In this document: positions 20,287-30,254 of the stretch, one piece after another | Position numbering within the stretch: the first letter of the stretch is position 1 | How the letters are laid out: every line of letters begins with the position of its first letter | NCBI GenBank assembly: GCA_030280995.1 | Contig: JASXTE010000002.1 | Span: 34,184,683-34,248,682, forward strand | Reading direction: 5' to 3' | Length of the DNA: 64,000 nucleotides | From: Hemileia vastatrix | Lineage: Eukaryota; Basidiomycota; Pucciniomycetes; Pucciniales; Zaghouaniaceae | Translations under genes and position numbers: made by a program | Notes under the pieces: model-generated | Seen by the model: only the letters and a program-made list of their open reading frames with translations | The model's database searches: none | What the model was told of the DNA's origin: nothing

Positions 20287-22607
20287 GTAATTTGGTTGAT
20301 AGTCACTTGAGTATGTTTTCTAATAAATCTTCCTCTGCAGGTAATATTATTGAACATGGTGAAAGAACAGTTAAACCTGTTAAAAGACAGCTTCCTGTAA
20401 CTAGTAGCCCTATTGATGTAATTAGCAAATTGTCATTTGATGAACCTTTACATTTAACTTCTACATCTTTAATTAATCCTTCTCTTGCAATTAAAAATGA
20501 TTCTGTTCCCCCTGAAATCTATACCTTAATTGAAAAAACTTCTGAGGAAATATTGAAAGATACCCTTGATTTTAATGTTGTGAAAGACAAACATGTGAGA
20601 GATGTGTTAATCCATGAAAATGATAGATTAAATAACTTACACTTGCAATGTAAAGTGAGTTCTTCTGTACAAGATACAGCTTATTTAAAAATCAAAGAAA
20701 CCTTGAATATTGTTCTTAGTCAACAAAAACAAATAAGAAGTGACCATAGAGCTATCTCAGATAGAAATATCAGTCTACATAAGACCTTGAGTGAATTGAA
20801 ACCCCTTATTGAGGAAAATTATTCATTCAAAAATGAAATACAATCTCTGAAAAATGAGTTTAAGAAGCTAAAAAATGATTTCCATGCACTAAGTACCAAA
20901 CACTCAGTTTCTGAGGACAGAAATGTTCTATCTCTTGCAAAAGTAAATGACCAGATGTCTGAAATTCCAAGAATAAGAAACTATGTGTCTGACCTGCAGG
21001 AAAAGTTCTCAACCTTAACCATCAATAATGAATTAAATGAGATTTCTGTCAATAAGCTGCATAAAAATAAATGGAAAAAACCTGAACAAAGTTCATCCTT
21101 TCTTCCTCATATTTCAACCATTAAACAAACTGATAATGAGTCTGTAAAATCTTTTGCTACTAGCAAAAAATCTTGTGATGGTCATGCACCAGCTGTTTCT
21201 GTAAATAATGAAATTTCTGAACACCTGGCTAAACTTCAGGAATTATTAATAATTAATAATTCAAACCAAAAAGTGGACCATCCCAGTAGTCAGAAAAATC
21301 GGCCTAAGTTAGACCAATATCCTACCTTTGATGGTGATTCTTCCTCTGATTGGCAACACTTTATCCAAAGAATTGATAATTTAAAGAGATCTTATAAACT
21401 ACCTGATGAGGAAATTGTTTCTAAGCTAATTTCTTTATTTTCCAATGTAGCCTTAATGTGGTATGAATCTGTTCTTTTAGATAACAATCATTATACATGG
21501 AATGATTGGAAATCCTTGATTGAGAATCAGTTTGGTGGTTCAAAATTCAGGTTAGCTCAACAGAGACTGTATGAAAATACTGGATATGTATCCTACTCTG
21601 TTGAAAAGCCCATTGTTTTTCTGATGAAAATAACAAAAATCCTTAGAGCAAGTGATCCAAAGATGGATTATGATATTTGGAGAGATAAAATCTTGTATAA
21701 ATTACCAAATTCTCTTAGGGATTTGATTGTGGCTAGAACTGAGCATGTAAGGGAAAATTCTTCTTACATTAATATCTGTAATGTGGTACTGCTCAACCAT
21801 AGATATGAACCAAAGAATTACCTTGGTAAATCTTATAATGATCAGAATAAACCTTCTATAAAGCTCCCAGAAAAATCTGGTAAACCCTCTGCCCCAGTTG
21901 CACCTAAAAAATATGCAACAAACACTTGTTATAAATGTAACAAACTGTGGCAGAAGGGTCATGTTTGTGACAAGAAAATTCATCTTGTTGAACAAAATGA
22001 AGACACTGATGAAGTTGAACTTGATGTCAATAATTCTTCCAGTGACTGTGAAAGTAATATCTCCTATGACAATGAATCTGGTAAAGATGTTTTAATGTTG
22101 GAACATGATGTCCATTATTTAAATAATATATCTGAAGATTGTGTATTGAATTTATCTTCAGTAGAAAATGCTGAGATAATTAAAGATATTACTAACAATT
22201 CTATTCCTATATCCCCTTTAAAGGCACCTGTTATCATTAATGGTAAAAATGTTGATGTAGTTCTTGATTCTGGTGCTGGAGGAAGTGTAGTATCTGAAAA
22301 AGCTTTGGCTTCAGTGGATAAGGAATATTTGAGTAAATTATTACCTATAACTTCTGAAAAATGGAGAGGGTATGGTTCTACATTATTTCCTATTGGCAAA
22401 TACAAAACCTCTGTATTCTTCAAATATAATGGTGGTTTTGTCAGAGCTATTTGTGAGTTTGTTGTCATGAAAAATGATAATTTAAGCAATTGGTTTATTA
22501 TGGGAAATGATATTTTAACCATGTTTGGTGTGAAACTGGACCCAGCAAATAATTGCTTTAACTTAGGAATGAATGGAAAAAGGAAATTCAAAATTTCCTC
22601 TCCTTAA
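19605..22607 (+). CDS. Gag-Pro of element D
   Basis: 1000 codons from ATG 19605. Residues about 1-225 overlap the alternative frame described above, and the ATG at 20280 (MVSNLVDSH) is an alternative start. Then a coiled-coil region (about 330-460) and a retrotransposon Gag capsid domain (about 567-740: PTFDGDSSSDWQHF, then LFSNVALMWYES). A zinc knuckle CYKCNKLWQKGHVC (about 774-787) follows, with spacing like plant and fungal chromoviruses. The aspartic protease has the active site VVLDSGAGGS (about 884-893) and a C-terminal WFIMGNDIL flap-side motif. Ends in TAA at 22605-22607, followed in the same frame by Pol. Confidence 0.92.
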   Translation: MSNNLAEKMDNMQVDEIEIDYDADTVSSSKVGHKKSYANTKNSHTAGCGNDRKCKQTKPPSPSTTEGSKASSASRRSSKRLQNKKASSSTTNQQPIQSYKRVEDRKYDVQSKGRHLVGSGPRTQEPDSGPGPSSVAPQSASVSGSTFTATQLNHPKSKYYGSRAMEMGLSNESLPTECATPSSSSAWPIQNTQFPSTSSSLPTRQEKEGPSTIPNPVPGEVSSTAMVSNLVDSHLSMFSNKSSSAGNIIEHGERTVKPVKRQLPVTSSPIDVISKLSFDEPLHLTSTSLINPSLAIKNDSVPPEIYTLIEKTSEEILKDTLDFNVVKDKHVRDVLIHENDRLNNLHLQCKVSSSVQDTAYLKIKETLNIVLSQQKQIRSDHRAISDRNISLHKTLSELKPLIEENYSFKNEIQSLKNEFKKLKNDFHALSTKHSVSEDRNVLSLAKVNDQMSEIPRIRNYVSDLQEKFSTLTINNELNEISVNKLHKNKWKKPEQSSSFLPHISTIKQTDNESVKSFATSKKSCDGHAPAVSVNNEISEHLAKLQELLIINNSNQKVDHPSSQKNRPKLDQYPTFDGDSSSDWQHFIQRIDNLKRSYKLPDEEIVSKLISLFSNVALMWYESVLLDNNHYTWNDWKSLIENQFGGSKFRLAQQRLYENTGYVSYSVEKPIVFLMKITKILRASDPKMDYDIWRDKILYKLPNSLRDLIVARTEHVRENSSYINICNVVLLNHRYEPKNYLGKSYNDQNKPSIKLPEKSGKPSAPVAPKKYATNTCYKCNKLWQKGHVCDKKIHLVEQNEDTDEVELDVNNSSSDCESNISYDNESGKDVLMLEHDVHYLNNISEDCVLNLSSVENAEIIKDITNNSIPISPLKAPVIINGKNVDVVLDSGAGGSVVSEKALASVDKEYLSKLLPITSEKWRGYGSTLFPIGKYKTSVFFKYNGGFVRAICEFVVMKNDNLSNWFIMGNDILTMFGVKLDPANNCFNLGMNGKRKFKISSP

Positions 22608-25600
22608 AATTCTGGGCATTTGTTGAAATCTTGTAACTCACTGATCCAGTGTAAAGGTAGAACAAAAACTGAAATGGATGATTTATTACATGAAATAAAT
22701 ACCGCTTCTTTTGGTGATCAGTTGGCTAGTGAACAAAAGGATTCTATTGTTGCCTCTATTACCTCTTTCTCTATGGCTTTTGCTCATGGTTCTCATGTCT
22801 TGGGAATTGTTCAGGAAGAGATGAAAATTACCTTATCCTGTAATTTGAGTGATATTCCTCCTACCCTTAAGAAAAAACCATATCCTGCTTCTCCATCAAA
22901 AAGAAAAGATATTGAAGATAATATTGAAACATTATTAAAAATGAATATCATTGAGAAAGTGGATGTCACCCCCAAATATTGTGTCATCTCCCCAGTCTTG
23001 ATTTCTTATGAAAAAGATAAAGCTAGATTATGTGGAGATTACAGAGCTTTAAATACTTATACTGTTGATGATATTTATCCTTTACCCAGAATTACTTCAA
23101 TACATGCTACCTTGCAAGGTGCAAAATTTATTAGTTGTCTGGATGGTAATAAAGGTTATCATCAAGTTCCAGTTGAGAAAAATTCACAAAATTTTTTGCT
23201 TATTGCTACTCATATGGGAATATATAAGTATTTTAGGATGCCATTTGGCCCTAAAAATGCTCCTTCAGTTTTCCAAAAGGTTATGGATAACACTTTCCAT
23301 CAAGAAATTATTGAAGGTTGGCTCATGGTTTATATTGATGATATTATTGTTTTTTCTAAAACTTTTGATGAGAATATGATTCACTTGAATATAGTTTTCC
23401 AAAAAATGGATGATATCAATATGACCTTATCTTTAAAAAAGTGTAAATTTGGTTTTCAATCTTTGAAAGTCCTTGGCCATGTTGTGTCAGGCTTACAAAT
23501 TTGTGTAGACCATAATAAAGTTGCTGCCATTCAAAATGTGAAAGCACCAACTTCTGTAAGAGAAATCCAAAGTTTTTTGGGGATGTGTGGCTATTATAGA
23601 CAATATATTAAAAATTATCAGGTCATAGCCTTGCCTCTTACAAAACTGACCAGAAAAGATGTTGCTTTTCTCTGGAATAATGACTGTCAAAAAGCTTTTG
23701 ATACATTAAAAAGTTGCTTAATGACAGCCCCTATATTGGCTCTTCCAGATTTTAACAAGCCATTTGTCCTTTATACAGATGCTAGCTTTATTGGTCTGGG
23801 TGCTGCCCTTCACCAAAAGCAAATTATTAATGATAAATCCTCAGAGGTTGTAATTTGTTATATTTCAAGAACCTTAAGAAATAATGAATTGAAATATGGT
23901 GCCACTCAATTGGAGTGCTTAGCAGTTGTTTGGGCTCTTGAGAAACTTCATTACTATTTGGATGACCAAAAATTTGAGTTGGTAACTGACTGTAGTGCTG
24001 TGAAATCTCTCTTAAACCTAAAGACACCTAACAGACATATGTTCAGGTGGCAACTTGCTGTTCAAGAATACAGAGGAAGGATGACAATTATCCATAGAGC
24101 TGGAAATGTTCACTCTAATGTTGATATGCTCTTCAGATTGCCTCTGCCAAATAATGACTCCAATCCTGCTTATGTACCTGAAGACGATACTGTTCATATC
24201 CATGGTATATTTATAGTTGATATGGAAGAGGAGTTATTACAGTTAATACTGGATTCATATGATAAAGATTCTGATTTAAATAAATTGGTTACTATCTTAA
24301 ATGATCCTAAGAATGCTTCAATTCAAGCATTAATAAAAACTCTTCCTGCAAAGTACCAAAATGCTTTAAATAAAGGAAAGTTCTCTATTGAAGATGGTTA
24401 TATTTATTATAGAAGGAAGCTTACCAATGTAATTGTTATTCCTCCTTCAATGAAAGAAACTATCCTCAAACTTTGTCATGATGACATATTAGCTGGTCAT
24501 TTTGATCTTGAAAAAACATTGATTAGAATCAAAAACACTGCATGGTGGGCTAATATGTCTGAAGACACAAAATTATATGTTGAATCTTGTGATTCCTGCC
24601 AAAAATCTAAAAGGTTGACAGGTAAGAGAGCAGGGTTATTACAACATATTGAAGCACCTAGTGCTCCCTGGCAAATCATTAATATGGATTTTGTCACTGG
24701 TCTTCCTGTTGCAGGTAAAGACAGCTTTAACTCTTGTTGGGTAATAGTAGATAGATTCACAAAAATGTGCAAATTTATTCCAACCCACAAAGATGTATCC
24801 ACCAAAGAATTAGCTTTCTTATGGTGGTCTTACATGTTTAATATTATTGGTTTTCCAAAAGCCATTATCTCTGATAGGGATCCGAAATTCACTTCTGATT
24901 TTTGGACCTCTTTGATGGATATTTGTGGCTGTGAGTTAAAATTGTCTACAGCTCACCATCCTCAGACTGATGGTCTAGCTGAAAGAATGATTCAAACTCT
25001 GGAAGATATGATTAGAAGGTATTGTGCCTTTGGTTTAGAATATAAAGACAATGACAGATTTACTCATGATTGGGTCACTCTTTTGCCTGGTCTTGAATTT
25101 GCATATAATAGCACTGTTCATTCTGTCACTGAGAAAAAGCCTTTTGAGCTTTGGTTAGGTTATGTCCCAAACACTCCTGCTCAGATTCTCAATAATAAAT
25201 TACCTAAGTTGGAACTACACCCTGGTGTAAAATCTTTTATGCAAATGCAACAGCTATGCAGAAAACATGCTCAGAGTTGTATTGATAAAGCATTTGAATA
25301 TGAAAAGAAAAGATGGGATAAATCCCATAAAGAATACACATTTAACAAGGGTGATGAAGTGTTGATCTCTACTGTCAATTTCAATTTACAAGGTAACCAC
25401 AAATTAAAAGATCCTTTTGTAGGACCATTTGTTGTTAAAAGAATGGTTGGTGATAATGCAGTAGAAGTTGTATTGTATTCTCCATATGATAGGAAACATC
25501 CTGTCTTTCCCATTTCATTGCTTAAGCCTTATACTTCCAACAGTGACTTATTTCCAAAAAGAAGAGGAAGACCTAAGAAAAACCCTCAGGAAGTCACAGA

Positions 25601-25772
25601 AACAGCAGAAATTGATAAAATTCTCAATGATAGAATTATCACTTCTGAGAGAGGTACTGAATATTTATTGAGATATAAGAACAAATCATCTGAACATGAT
25701 GCATGGATACCTGGAAAGGAAATTTCAAATCTGCCTACTCTGTTGAAAAAATACAAAGAGAAAAAATCTTAG
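22608..25772 (+). CDS. Pol of element D (RT, RNase H, integrase, chromodomain)
   Basis: Continues the Gag-Pro frame directly after one UAA; no ATG is near the junction, so readthrough (or a recent nonsense change) is implied. Counting from 22620: reverse transcriptase with VYIDDIIVFSK (about 237-247); RNase H with YTDAS, QLECLAV, VTDCSAV and a final NVDMLFR; integrase zinc finger HDDILAGH ... CDSCQKSK; integrase core with NMDFV, SDRDPKF and LAERM giving D, D, E; a GPY/F-type module (PFVGPFVVKRMV); and a chromodomain at about 990-1045 (EIDKILNDRI, then AWIPGKEISNLPTLLKKY). All catalytic residues are present. About 1050 residues, a usual length. Confidence 0.95.
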   Translation, partial: NSGHLLKSCNSLIQCKGRTKTEMDDLLHEINTASFGDQLASEQKDSIVASITSFSMAFAHGSHVLGIVQEEMKITLSCNLSDIPPTLKKKPYPASPSKRKDIEDNIETLLKMNIIEKVDVTPKYCVISPVLISYEKDKARLCGDYRALNTYTVDDIYPLPRITSIHATLQGAKFISCLDGNKGYHQVPVEKNSQNFLLIATHMGIYKYFRMPFGPKNAPSVFQKVMDNTFHQEIIEGWLMVYIDDIIVFSKTFDENMIHLNIVFQKMDDINMTLSLKKCKFGFQSLKVLGHVVSGLQICVDHNKVAAIQNVKAPTSVREIQSFLGMCGYYRQYIKNYQVIALPLTKLTRKDVAFLWNNDCQKAFDTLKSCLMTAPILALPDFNKPFVLYTDASFIGLGAALHQKQIINDKSSEVVICYISRTLRNNELKYGATQLECLAVVWALEKLHYYLDDQKFELVTDCSAVKSLLNLKTPNRHMFRWQLAVQEYRGRMTIIHRAGNVHSNVDMLFRLPLPNNDSNPAYVPEDDTVHIHGIFIVDMEEELLQLILDSYDKDSDLNKLVTILNDPKNASIQALIKTLPAKYQNALNKGKFSIEDGYIYYRRKLTNVIVIPPSMKETILKLCHDDILAGHFDLEKTLIRIKNTAWWANMSEDTKLYVESCDSCQKSKRLTGKRAGLLQHIEAPSAPWQIINMDFVTGLPVAGKDSFNSCWVIVDRFTKMCKFIPTHKDVSTKELAFLWWSYMFNIIGFPKAIISDRDPKFTSDFWTSLMDICGCELKLSTAHHPQTDGLAERMIQTLEDMIRRYCAFGLEYKDNDRFTHDWVTLLPGLEFAYNSTVHSVTEKKPFELWLGYVPNTPAQILNNKLPKLELHPGVKSFMQMQQLCRKHAQSCIDKAFEYEKKRWDKSHKEYTFNKGDEVLISTVNFNLQGNHKLKDPFVGPFVVKRMVGDNAVEVVLYSPYDRKHPVFPISLLKPYTSNSDLFPKRRGRPKKNPQEVTETAEIDKILNDRIITSERGTEYLLRYKNKSSEHDAWIPGKEISNLPTLLKKYKEKKS

Positions 25773-25793
25773 CATTTTTTTATTATTATTTTT

Positions 25794-25810
25794 TTTTTAG
25801 AGTGAGGGAG
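25794..25810 (+). promoter_or_regulatory. Polypurine tract of element D
   Basis: TTTTAGAGTGAGGGAG immediately before the 3' LTR start TGTCAG; the purine run AGAGTGAGGGAG would prime plus-strand synthesis. Confidence 0.75.
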
Positions 25811-26949
25811 TGTCAGTCAGGCTATTCGAGGAGTCCAGTAAAAATGATACATAACTTATAAAACCTGAAAGAGTGGGTAAGAATTGTATTTAATGAATAT
25901 AAATTAATATTTTATTGCATAATAAAATTATATAAGTATTTTATTATATACAAGTGTTATATTAATTTATTGGTTATATAAATTTTTATATACAGTTAAA
26001 TTGAACATAATATAATATATTCTACAAATAATGGCGCATTTTTATGTATTTAATAATTATAAATTTATATTTAATTAATTGAAAAACATATATTATAATT
26101 ATAAGTGTAAAATTGACTTATAATATATTTAAATTAATTATTTAAATTTATATATTAAATAACACCTTTCATATAATACTAAACAATAATTAATGACGCT
26201 TCTTTTGACCCTTAATTGTGTCAGGAAAAACCAATTAATTAATTTATACTAAATTGAGATTAATTACATGTTTTGTTGTGTCAAAGTATTTTTTTGTTTC
26301 ACTTAAAATATCCTTAAATCAGACTGTACCATCTGTTTGGAATTATTTTTCTCATAGTCTCTATGTTCCAATCTTGTTTAGTTATTCTCTATTTTTACTT
26401 ACTGATTTAGGAATTAATGGCGGGAAAATTGGACTCTTAATTGGGGTTTTAATTATTTGTTTCATGTTTTTCTCTACATTGTTATGTTTCATATACTCTT
26501 TGATATATTTGTTTTATTCTATTCTAACTATTGTATTTACAAACATAGTGGCGCTTCAGAGGACCCATTGCCTATAAAAGGGCCTTGGATAATCCCCTGT
26601 AGCAGCATCACTTATTATACACTCCATAAATTAAATACTATTTTACTACGTTTATATTTTTTTTATTAGTATTACAATTCTAATTAAAATTCTATATAAC
26701 AATTTAAAGGTTGCTTTAAGTCTGATAGTAATTAAAAATGTTTGCCGCGCAGAATCCTTACATTAAATAGTATTATTATTAATAAATCCTAAGTTTTTGT
26801 CATCTCTCAAAGTTGCTCACCGTTGTTTTCCTTTTAAATAAATTAAATATTTTATTATAATTTATTTCCTTTATTTTTTCCCTTGTCCTCCTCCTTCTCT
26901 CCTCCTTTTCTCCTCTTTTCCTTACCATCTTCTAGACAACTGACCGACA
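25811..26949 (+). repeat. 3' LTR of element D
   Basis: 1139 bp, TGTCAGTC ... CCGACA, uninterrupted, followed by the duplicated GTTTT. It preserves the empty site of the nested transposon insertion (near 26006-26020). Confidence 0.95.
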
Positions 26950-27600
26950 GTTTTGGTTGGAAACCAGGATATTATCAAGGAGTTTCTTTTGGTGTGTAAA
27001 TATTTTTTATTATAAGTAATTTTTAATTTTGTCATATATTTCAGGAATTTATTCTGTATTGAAAAATTTGAAACCAGAGAAAATGGAAGAAGATCTGAAA
27101 CAATGGAATTCTTTAGGACCATTTAATATTCTCTTGGCAAATTGATTTAAAAAATTATGTATTCAAGCTTTTCAAAAAAACCATCAACTTGCTTTAAAAT
27201 CTGGTTTACCAAATTGGTCTAATCCTGAATGGGAAGAAGCAATAAATGCTTATTTTTTTGTTCTAATGTTATCATCACTTATAAAGGATTCTAAAATAAT
27301 TTTCATCTAGATAAACATGATAAGAATTGCCTAAAATTTTGAATTTTCTCTTATATTAATCCAGAGACTGGTGTTCCTATTTCATCAACCTCTTCTGATG
27401 AGGGACATGACCTTTATTTTTCTGGCCATAAATTGATTATTGATTTTGGTAGTGCCAGTGGAATAGTTGAGACTATATGAAATTCTTCTCAACATTGGCA
27501 TCAAAAAACTAAAGCACCTCCAACTTTAGTTTATTGTCAAGATTTTACCTATTTTGGCTGTTAATTCCAAATAAATGAAGGTCTTATTAATTTTATTAAT
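26950..27600 (+). pseudogene. TET/JBP-like 2OG-Fe(II) oxygenase, 3' part, element 3
   Basis: Continues the gene broken at 15064: across the GTTTT site the frame reads KGFGWKPGYYQGVSFG, then an intron (donor about 26992, acceptor TTTCAG about 27045), IYSVLKNLKPEKMEEDLKQW, a helical stretch (SGLPNWSNPEWEEAINAYFF), and after a frameshift FHLDKHDKNCLKF with a candidate iron-binding H-x-D (27304-27312). Then come GHDLYFSGHKLIIDFGSASG and SSQHWHQKTKAPP with a candidate second His (about 27488-27500), and FTYFGC. Motif order fits the TET/JBP-like dioxygenases expanded in rust and other basidiomycete genomes, which oxidise methylated bases. At least four stops and a frameshift: dead. The assignment is from pattern memory. 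Confidence 0.62.
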
Positions 27601-28039
27601 AATTAAAAAAAATTTAGATAAAAAAATTGTTCTTAGTAGATCTGTCAAGTATGGTAACTAAAATATTATAAAAAATTTTCAATCATCAAATATTTTCTTC
27701 CATTTTTTTCTTTTTTTTTCTTATTTATTAAATTTTTTTATTTTATTTTATTTTTTATCTTTTTTAATTTTTTTAAATTTTCCTTTTTATTTTCCTTTTT
27801 TTCAATTTTATTTTTCAATTTTAATTTTTTTTTAAATTTTGGATTTGTCTCTTCTAATTATTTTTTAAAGTTAAGTCAAGATAGATTACTGGTTTTATAT
27901 AATGGTGCATCTGGTCTTAGGTTGCTCTACTGGCTATTATACAAAATAGGAAAACTTGATTGGGACTGGTGAAAATAATTGGTTGTAGAAATTTTCATTT
28001 TTAATTTTTTTTCCATTTGTTTTCTTTGATTCAATAAAT
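27601..28039. other. T-rich 3' flank of the oxygenase-like gene
   Basis: Long T-rich tracts, no gene. A decayed coding trace may continue at 27880-27990, but I could not follow it. Confidence 0.4.
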
Positions 28040-28330
28040 TTCAGGGGGGGAGGGTATTGCCAAATTTTCATATCAGAATTTAAAAAAAAAATTGACTTGA
28101 AAATTTGGTGATACCCTTCCCTTAATTCAATAAAATACAGGGGGGGGGTATTTCCAAATTTTCACATGAGACTTGCAAAAAAAAATTGACTTGAAATTTT
28201 GGTGATACCCATCCCTTACTTCAATAAAATTCAGGGGGGAGTATTGACAAAATTTCATATAAGACTTGCCAAATTCTTTACTTCAAAAATTTTTGGTGAT
28301 ACCCACCCCTTAGTTCAATCATAAGCAGGA
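28040..28330. repeat. TIR-like minisatellite, element 3
   Basis: About four units of about 80 bp: CAGGGGGGAGTATTGCCAAA, a TTCATAT.AGACTTG core, AATTTTGGTGATACCC and CCCTTA.TTCAATAAAAT. Each unit is bounded by GGGGGTATT-like and GATACCC-like sequences in opposite directions, resembling the transposon ends (AGGGGGTATC). It lies between the convergent 3' ends of two genes and contains AATAAA-type signals. Confidence 0.75.
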
Positions 28331-28559
28331 GTGGAATTGGGGAATTTTCAAATGTGACTTGAAAGTTTTAACTAAAAAAGAATTTTTACATTAAAAATTC
28401 TTGAAAATTTTATTTAAAAAATATTTATAACATTAAAATATGAAAATTCAACTAATGATGAATAGAGTAAAGAAATACAGGAATTTAAGATAAAGTTTTA
28501 TGTACAATTAATCATGGACAGTTGAAATTTGAGAGAAATAAAACAAACTAGTAATCAAG

Positions 28560-29885
28560 AAATTTCTTTAAACATTCAATTTCCTCAACAGATTTATTAA
28601 CTTTAACACATTCTATCAAGAAATCTTTCTTTTAGGAATTTTCTTCACCATCAAGCTTATATTTCATCTGTTCCATGAGGTTTTGATGCTAGAGTGTTTT
28701 CTCCTCTTTCTTTAATTTTTCAATACTTAGATATCACTCAAATTTCTTCTCCTCCAAGACTTGTGTCCTATCATCCTTCCATAAAGAGAGTTCAAAATTC
28801 TTCTCTTCCAAATCATGTACCCTGTCATCCCTCCTTAAAGAGAGCTTGTATTTTTGTTTTTAAAACTTTAGAGTCTCTTTAGAAACTTCTACTTGTTCTA
28901 GAGTGATAAGAAATATTAACAAAAAGTAGAAGAAAAGCAGAGTAAAGTATTAAAAGGTTTGGTATCACTTACCAGCATCACGTTTCTCCAAAAATTCTTC
29001 AATAGAAGAAAAGGGGTTTGAGATGAAGTATCACTTTTTCTTCTTCTTTGAAAGTGGAAATTTAGACTACTTGAAGCCCTTTGCTTTTTTTTCAGTGTCA
29101 CATTTTCCTCCTTATCATTGTCGCTGGCTTCGACTCAGTTGATTGTGACTCCTGTGTTTGTTCTTCAGCCTATTTATAAATAAGAAAATGTTAATAAAAA
29201 AAAGAATTGGTAATATAAAAGAAAAAAAACATACTTGAGTTAGATCAGGTTGGTTTATATCTCCATAAGGATCTATTGAAAAGATATCTTGATTTGTGGA
29301 AGTTAAATGAGGGGAGGCTTGAGTAGAAGAAGAAGGAAAAAGATTTCTTTTGACATCATGTTTGGAGATAGAATCTTCACCATCCAACATGCTTGAAGGA
29401 TTAAAATAAGCATCCTCTCCAAATATAGAATCCATCTCTTTAAAGTACGGACATAAAGAATCAAGTTTATTGTCTATGGATTTGATGCCCTTACTGATAT
29501 CAAGGTCAGTAATACCAAAACCAGTAGAAGATGAAAGAGTCTTTGTCTTTTTGTATTTGGCTCAATAATGCTTAAAGAATTCAGAAATATGTTTAAGTAA
29601 AATATCTATCCTTCCCTTGATCTTATTCTGTAATTTGTTGGCCATTAGAAGATAACCATTAACTTTTGATGCTGGGGGCAGTCCTACTTTAGTTGCATTT
29701 TTGGTACCAAAACAAGAATCATAGTTAGATTTAGTTTTCAGCCAGTTTATAAGAATGAGATGATCATCTTTTTTTAATTGAACGGACTTTGATTTCTCAG
29801 CTGAGCAGGGGAAAGAGGGAGTAGTGCGATTTGAAGAACAGCTGGTGGAAGGCTGCCTTTGAGAAGATCTATGATGACGGGGCAT
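28560..29885 (-). pseudogene. Myb/SANT-like accessory protein, element 3
   Basis: Start ATG at 29885 (MPRHHRSSQRQP). Exon 1 has the Myb/SANT-like region (KKDDHLILINWLKTKSNYDS, PPASKVNGYLLMANKLQ) interrupted by TGA at 29562 (after FFKHY), where the copy at 42394 has CGA. It continues as GFGITDLDISKGIKSIDNK and MLDGEDS. An intron (about 29238-29170), exon 2 (Ser/Lys-rich) and a second intron follow. The coiled-coil exon (about 28880-28560) is degraded. Nearly identical to the element 2 copy, with which it shares the TGA. Converges on the oxygenase-like gene. Confidence 0.7.
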
Positions 29886-30254
29886 GTTAAGATAAATGAA
29901 GATGAAAAGGAGAAAAAACAAGTAGATTAGAAAGTGAGGTGTCCTAAATGGAGAGAATAGACAGGATGAGATGAGAGTGGGGATGGGAAGCATGGTAGAA
30001 GGCATATCCATAGATCAGTCAATGATTTGGTTACGAATGTAAGTAGGCCAAGATGTGATTATGAAAGAGAGTTGTCCAATATGTGTTTATGAAAAATTGA
30101 GTAGTAAAATGTTGGATAAGAGGTCAACTTTGACATGTAAAATGTCCAATAACCCAATTATTAGCAAAAATAATTGCAGAAGATAATTGGGTTATAAGGA
30201 ATTTTATCCCCAATTAATTTTAATTGCAGATCTGTCAACTTAGATACCCCTATT

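Larger units (their letters stand above)
15070..26949 (+). mobile_element. Ty3/Gypsy chromovirus, element D
   Basis: Complete retrotransposon with 1139-bp LTRs, Gag-Pro (19605-22607), Pol with C-terminal chromodomain (to 25772), a polypurine tract and a GTTTT duplication. The two LTRs differ at only about 14 positions by my reading, so insertion is comparatively recent. It split the oxygenase gene of element 3 and was itself hit by a transposon in its 5' LTR (15271-17976). The chromodomain suggests targeted integration into histone-marked chromatin, as known for chromoviruses. Confidence 0.95.
10963..30251 (+). mobile_element. PIF/Harbinger-like transposon with TET/JBP-like gene, element 3
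   Basis: Bounded by ATT at 10960-10962 and 30252-30254. The left end is degenerate (AAATGGTATCAAAGATAACC); the right end reads AGGGGTATCTAAGTTGACAG in reverse complement. Order: DDE transposase (plus, 11226-12546), C/G-rich hairpin (13080-13720), T-rich leader, oxygenase-like gene (plus, 14390-15064 and 26950-27600), TIR-like repeats (28040-28330), Myb/SANT-like gene (minus, 29885-28560). Chromovirus D sits inside the oxygenase gene. Without it the transposon is about 7.4 kb. Element 2 has the same order in mirror orientation. Confidence 0.85.
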
